DNA of 10,390 bases, taken from NCBI RefSeq assembly GCF_001949145.1, contig NW_019091612.1:70835-81224 (forward strand), given 5' to 3'. Source of the stretch: Acanthaster planci. Lineage: Eukaryota > Echinodermata > Asteroidea > Valvatida > Acanthasteridae. The translations under genes and the position numbers were made by a program. How positions within the stretch are numbered: the stretch's first letter is position 1; the number at the start of each line of letters is the position of its first letter. The notes beneath the pieces are model-generated. The model was given only the letters and a program-made list of their open reading frames with translations. It was not told the DNA's origin and made no database searches. Of this stretch, positions 7,513 through 10,390 are shown one piece after another.

Positions 7513-8167
7513 GCCCCAGACTGGGGGCAAGTCCACTGGACTCCCTCCGTATCCCGGGCTCCATGTCCATTCAAAAAGTGGAGACTCAGTGAAAATGCTT
7601 TCTATGAAACCCCTTTTGCGTGTATAGATCACTCACCCCATCAATTCTCTGATGTGCTACTTTGGGTGATTTCCAATGTGTAGAAATCCGTGAAAGTTTT
7701 GTTTCAATTTGGGCCATTTATTTACTACAGCGATTAACTGCTGATTGCGCTGACCGAGGCCAAACATGCTGTCTGGCAAGGAGTTCACACTCGATCCCAA
7801 GCATTGTATGCATTTCGGTTCATCATTCATCAACGTTCATTGGCAATGTTATGCTCTGGGGATCTACCTAATAATGCTGTGTAGTTCCCAGACCAAACAG
7901 ATCCTGACTGTGTTTGGAATCGGTCAGCAATCAGGAGTTAATCGCTGTAGTAAACGAATGGCCCAAAATCGAAACAAAAATCTCATGGATTTCTACAAAT
8001 TGGAAATCGCCCAAAGTAGCACATCAGAGAATTGATGGGTTGAGTGATCCATACATGCAGACGGGGTTTTATAGAAGGCATTTTCACGGAGTCCCCACTT
8101 TTTGAATGCACCGCTGTGGGGCCTAGGATACGGAGGGAGTCCAGTAGACTGGCCCTCAGTCTGAGGC
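7513..8167. mobile_element. Long-TIR foldback (MITE-like) element, non-autonomous
   Basis: The left arm (7513 to about 7768) is the inverse complement of the right arm (about 7910 to 8167), at roughly 85-90% identity by eye. About 140 bases of unrelated sequence lie between them. The outer end reads GCCCCAGACT on the left and, inverted, GCCTCAGACT on the right. TA lies directly outside both ends (7511-7512 and 8168-8169), which would suit a TA target duplication as made by Tc1/mariner-type transposases; the superfamily is inference. No transposase is encoded, so movement would need enzymes supplied by another copy. In the MRPS34 transcript the arms could fold into a stem of about 255 bp. Confidence 0.85.
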
Positions 8168-8340
8168 TACCCATGACCCTGCACCTTTCATACTTTCTGC
8201 ATTATTTGTGAATTTCTAATGTTTATAACTATTTGCAACCAAAGGTTGGATTGAGATACATAATACAGTCGAAAACACCATTTCAAAAGACAAAAGTTGA
8301 ATAAACAGATTAGTGTTTCTACACATGAATCTCAAGTTTA

Positions 8341-8448
8341 TTCTTCAAAGCTCAGCATATAAGCTGCCCAGATTACAAGCCTCTCCGACCATTTTCACGG
8401 GCAAAATCAACGTATAAGCCACGCCTTATATTCCAAAAATTACGGTAC
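8341..8448 (-). mobile_element. Fragment resembling TACCGTA...TATAAGGCG repeat ends
   Basis: Read on the minus strand, 8447 backwards begins TACCGTAATTTTTGG, followed by AATATAAGGCG and later CTTATACG and GCTTATATGC. Repeats with ends of the form TACCGTATTTTCCGG then ACTATAAG(G/C)CG are, from memory, widespread in fish and invertebrate genomes as non-autonomous DNA elements. Only one end is visible, and the inner border (set here at 8341) is a guess. No coding capacity. Confidence 0.45.
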
Positions 8449-8714
8449 TCAGGCCTTAATTTTAAATTGCTAAAACAGTAATACAAATGAAAACAGAATC
8501 ATCCAATTTATCTAAAACCTGCTAAAGCTGTGAAGACATCTTCAAGGACTAAAGACAGATGAATTTAGAAAAACACAACATTGAGATAAGAACAAAGTTA
8601 CATTTGACAAATACAACATGAGGACTGACAGAGCTGGTTTAAAACAAGAGCTGTATACATTATGATTTTACAGTTTATTTATAAGTGACTCTGTTCTCTG
8701 TTGCATTTTTGCAG

Positions 8715-8757
8715 GAATTAGATCAAGGACAAGTGTGGGGAGAACTAACATACAGAG
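8715..8757 (+). CDS. MRPS34: MRPS34 exon 2 (43 bases)
   Basis: The exon lies between a TTTTTGCAG acceptor and an AGAG|GTAATT donor and encodes residues 61-74, ELDQGQVWGELTYR, plus the first base of Gly75. It corresponds to human mS34 NLDHGKAWGILTFKG, so the exon call rests on homology as well as on splice sites and phase. It is too short to show up as an open frame and would be missed by ORF-based annotation. The following intron (8758-8919) is only 162 bases and phase 1. Confidence 0.92.
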
Positions 8758-8861
8758 GTAATTTGCATAAAAATGTGCTTTTGCGTAATCTAGCTACCTA
8801 ACATCACACTTTACAGATGACTTACTGATGAAGGCTATTGTGCTTAACCCCTTTCTTAGTT

Positions 8862-8897
8862 TAATTACATTTAATTAATTACATTTAGTGTAATTAA
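8862..8897. repeat. AT-rich repeat and hairpin before the exon 3 acceptor
   Basis: TAATTACATTTA occurs at 8862-8873 and again at 8876-8887. The second copy also forms a 9-bp stem, TTAATTACA (8875-8883) with TGTAATTAA (8889-8897). The stem ends about 22 bases before the AG at 8918-8919, where the branch point and pyrimidine tract of intron 2 should lie. Confidence 0.6.
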
Positions 8898-8919
8898 ATT
8901 TGTTGTTTTATATGTGCAG

Positions 8920-9221
8920 GATACAAGCGAGAGGATTTGGAGATTCAAGTAGGAGCATGGTGGAAGAAAGAATGGGAGTTGATTCGCAAAGCCGATGAAG
9001 AGGAATTCTGTAAATTCACACCCAAGCCAGAACACTTCCATGTGGCCCCAAGCCACGCCCGCATGCCCCCTCTCTTGGAGGCCATGGTACTGAAACAGAG
9101 GGCAGATAAAGGCATCAGAGTAGATCCTGACGACCTACCGCTACTAGACTTGGAGATCAGGAAAACCTACCGGCACAGGGCATACCAGTTAGCAAGCCAG
9201 GAACTGATAGGAGAATACTGA
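8920..9221 (+). CDS. MRPS34: MRPS34 exon 3: C-terminal part of mS34 and stop
   Basis: After a TATGTGCAG acceptor, two bases complete Gly75 and the frame gives residues 76-174, ending at TGA 9219-9221. WWKKEWELIRKADEEEF (88-104), then FTPKPE (107-112) and PPLLEAM (124-130), align with human DWRLVPKHEEEAF, FTPAPE and PPLLRAM. The tail (LEIRKTYRHRAYQLASQELI, 152-171) is basic then helical, in the place of the human LNVQRIRMEPWDYPAK segment. The whole protein is 174 residues against 218 in human; the difference is mostly at the N-terminus. No membrane segment is seen, as expected for a soluble matrix protein built into the small mitoribosomal subunit. Confidence 0.93.
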
Positions 9222-9680
9222 AAGAAAAAGACCTTGGGAGAAAGTGATGATATTGATACACACATTTGTCACCAAGCTTTGTTTACAAATTATTTATGCT
9301 TGTTTAAACTCAACATTATCAGTTTGTCCATTTTCCAATTTTTCTCTCCTTAGCCACAAATAGTTGTTACCTCAACAGGACTACCATGATCCAACTTAAG
9401 AGGTGGCACTGTCGCATAGAATCAACTCAGTGCCCATTTTCATATCTAGACTTCATACTCATTTCAGCTTCGTCTCAAGCTCTACAATCAGTAGGGTTTA
9501 AGTGAAAAATTCTAAAACTTGGTTAAAGTTGGAAAGGTGAGCTTTAGGTGACTAAATTTATAACCACGAAACCAAAAGCCAAACACGATAGTGGAGCTTC
9601 AACTTCAATTTAAATCCAGTTGTGCTGCTCACTAGTTCTTCAATTACATCTGATAATCATTGAAGGGTTCCAGAGAAATA

Positions 9681-9706
9681 TTTTATTGGACAGTTGTCCA
9701 ATAAAA
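9681..9706. terminator. Hairpin with poly(A) signals on both strands
   Basis: Two exact 12-bp inverse complements, TTTTATTGGACA (9681-9692) and TGTCCAATAAAA (9695-9706), flank the two bases GT. The right arm contains AATAAA (9700-9705) on the plus strand, and the left arm contains it on the minus strand. It could act as an early poly(A) site for MRPS34 or be blocked by the fold, leaving the site at 9898 in use. No minus-strand gene ending here is seen. Confidence 0.6.
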
Positions 9707-9897
9707 AGTGAGAGCTTAGTAGGCTTGTTTCAAGCCTGTCTCGAATATTTATCCCCAAAGTGCACTGGGATCGGGCTGTAAGACTGGAACACATCTTTAA
9801 AAGTGCCCTGAACAGTATTTGTAATGTGTATCGTACTGACTAATGTACTAACTACTGAACATGAAACATTTGGGAAGTCAAATTCTGTTAAGCTGTG

Positions 9898-9903
9898 AAT
9901 AAA
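9898..9903 (+). terminator. MRPS34: Distal MRPS34 poly(A) signal AATAAA
   Basis: AATAAA is followed within 10-20 bases by the G/T-rich GGGACTGGTTTTT, the usual arrangement of signal and downstream element. Cleavage would fall near 9915-9925, about 300 bases before the ATG of the next gene on the same strand. Confidence 0.6.
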
Positions 9904-10029
9904 GGGACTGGTTTTTAAACATTAGTTCGTAACCTTAATTCTCCGTTATTTTGTAAAATTGGACCCAAGAATCTCTAAGCCTTTCAGATTTTCAGAAAGG
10001 GATTCTTTTAATGTAGTAAACGTTGATCT

Positions 10030-10044
10030 CCGATAGAGGGCGCC
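10030..10044 (+). promoter_or_regulatory. CTCF-like site in the promoter of the downstream gene
   Basis: CCGATAGAGGGCGCC agrees with the established animal CTCF consensus (CCASYAGRKGGCRS) at 12 of 14 positions, including the whole TAGAGGGCGC core. It lies between the 3' end of MRPS34 and the next start codon, a place where an insulator or promoter-proximal site would make sense. Binding is inferred from sequence only. Confidence 0.5.
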
Positions 10045-10085
10045 GTGTTATTGGTAGGGATCCTAGACTTCATTGCAGAGTTGTG

Positions 10086-10117
10086 CACGTGGCAGACTGA
10101 ATAAATGTTTGCACGTG
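10086..10117. promoter_or_regulatory. Twin CACGTG E-boxes
   Basis: CACGTG occurs at 10086-10091 and 10112-10117, 26 bases apart start to start. The second lies in a 12-bp perfect palindrome, TTGCACGTGCAA (10109-10120). This is the core site of bHLH-zip factors (USF, MYC/MAX, TFE/MITF). The pair sits 95-125 bases before the start codon at 10212, so it probably serves that gene. Confidence 0.55.
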
Positions 10118-10211
10118 CAACTAGACTTGCAAGGGTGCCAACTCCACGGGTCCGGATCCTGCCGATTCCGTTCAGATTCCAGACGAGCAAACTCTATTTT
10201 GTTTAGCTAAA

Positions 10212-10271
10212 ATGGCAAGCGAAAAACCGGAATATACAGGCAACAGAAAGAGCCGTCTTGTCGAAGGAACT
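10212..10271 (+). CDS. First coding exon of an unrecognised downstream gene (partial)
   Basis: ATG 10212 has A at -3 and G at +4 (AAAATGG) and opens MASEKPEYTGNRKSRLVEGT, ending in phase 0 at ACT|GTAAGT, a near-perfect donor. The peptide is hydrophilic with no signal sequence or membrane segment, so a cytosolic or nuclear product is likely. Twenty residues are too few to name a family, and the rest lies beyond the window. Its promoter region (10030-10211) is GC-richer than the surroundings and holds a CTCF-like site and two E-boxes. The gene is tandem to MRPS34, with about 310 bases from the MRPS34 poly(A) signal to this ATG. Confidence 0.7.
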
Positions 10272-10390
10272 GTAAGTATTCTTAGTGTATGTATGTCGGA
10301 CATGGGGTTTGTTGGCGTTGCAAAGAAGTAAAAGGCGAGAGGAGAGGCCCAAACGTGCTGAAGGGGGGATCAGGTCAACTCGGACCCAAA
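10272..10390 (+). other. Start of intron 1 of the downstream gene
   Basis: This begins GTAAGTATT and continues to the window edge. No acceptor and no further coding sequence can be supported. Confidence 0.6.

Larger units (their letters stand above)
6784..8714 (+). other. MRPS34: MRPS34 intron 1, repeat-rich
   Basis: The 1931-base intron runs from GTAATT to a TTTTTGCAG acceptor and is phase 0. It holds a cluster of GTGTAGCA-type units (7056-7371), a long foldback element (7513-8167) and a transposon-like fragment (about 8341-8448), each listed separately. Bases 6784-7055 and 8170-8340 show nothing clear. Open frames inside the intron at 6866-7153, 7662-8105 and 7983-8174 lie over repeats and are not genes. 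Confidence 0.85.
9222..9903 (+). other. MRPS34: MRPS34 3' UTR
   Basis: This stretch follows the TGA and runs to the second of two AATAAA signals. It is AT-rich and has no intron signs or long open frame. The UTR would be about 0.5 kb with the first signal and about 0.7 kb with the second. Confidence 0.6.

Noticed and set aside
7662-8174. Open frames inside the foldback element, as a possible transposase
   Set aside because: They are short, lie in the inverted arms and loop, and show no DDE/D-type catalytic pattern or DNA-binding domain.
8871-9056. Minus-strand open frame opposite MRPS34 exon 3
   Set aside because: Antisense shadow of a real coding exon.
10008-10190. 60-codon minus-strand open frame in the downstream promoter
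   Set aside because: It overlaps the CTCF-like site and E-boxes, lacks a recognisable motif and is unlikely to be coding; a divergent non-coding transcript cannot be excluded.
1-10390. tRNA genes, rRNA, CRISPR arrays, bacterial operons, viral sequence or defence systems
   Set aside because: No cloverleaf with B-box pattern, no regularly spaced identical repeats with unique spacers, no long uninterrupted ORFs and no viral protein motifs were seen. The gene structure is eukaryotic throughout.

Overview
This looks like nuclear DNA from an animal, probably an invertebrate deuterostome such as an echinoderm, hemichordate or lancelet. The evidence is GT-AG introns, long AT-rich non-coding stretches, AATAAA poly(A) signals, Kozak-type starts, non-autonomous DNA transposon remnants, and a split gene for the animal mitochondrial ribosomal protein mS34 (MRPS34). 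The species cannot be fixed from the window. Nothing suggests bacteria, phage, CRISPR or a virus.

Layout, left to right. (1) Bases 1-1780 may hold the 3' end of a plus-strand gene I do not recognise. Three open segments (1102-1154, 1245-1537, 1626-1690) join in phase through two introns of about 90 bases and end in TAG, with AATAAA 84 bases after it. This is a by-eye model of low to moderate confidence. (2) Bases 1780-6300 are mostly AT-rich spacer with a possible 47-codon ORF (2102-2245), small inverted and tandem repeats and an A-rich tract. (3) Bases 6400-9903 are the one secure gene, MRPS34, on the plus strand: a GC-richer promoter with GGCGCC and YY1-like sites, exon 1 (6604-6783), a 1.93-kb intron full of repeats, a 43-base exon 2 (8715-8757), exon 3 (8920-9221), and a 3' UTR with two poly(A) signals. 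The predicted protein is 174 residues. (4) Bases 10030-10390 are the promoter, first coding exon (10212-10271) and start of the first intron of a second plus-strand gene, not identified.

The MRPS34 first intron holds the main structural curiosities. One is a roughly 655-bp foldback element (7513-8167) with about 255-bp inverted arms flanked by TA on both sides. Its ends each carry a small palindrome that differs between the ends yet stays perfect in both. Another is a family of GTGTAGCA/TGCTACAC units (7056-7371). A third is a fragment that resembles the widespread TACCGTA...TATAAGGCG repeat ends (about 8341-8448).

The genes look like ordinary neighbours on the same strand, not an operon or defence system. 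MRPS34 ends about 310 bases before the start codon of the next gene. Both promoters carry a TAGA(T/G)GGCGCC motif, in opposite orientations. I found no convincing new biological system; the best leads are the foldback element and the promoter and terminator structures.
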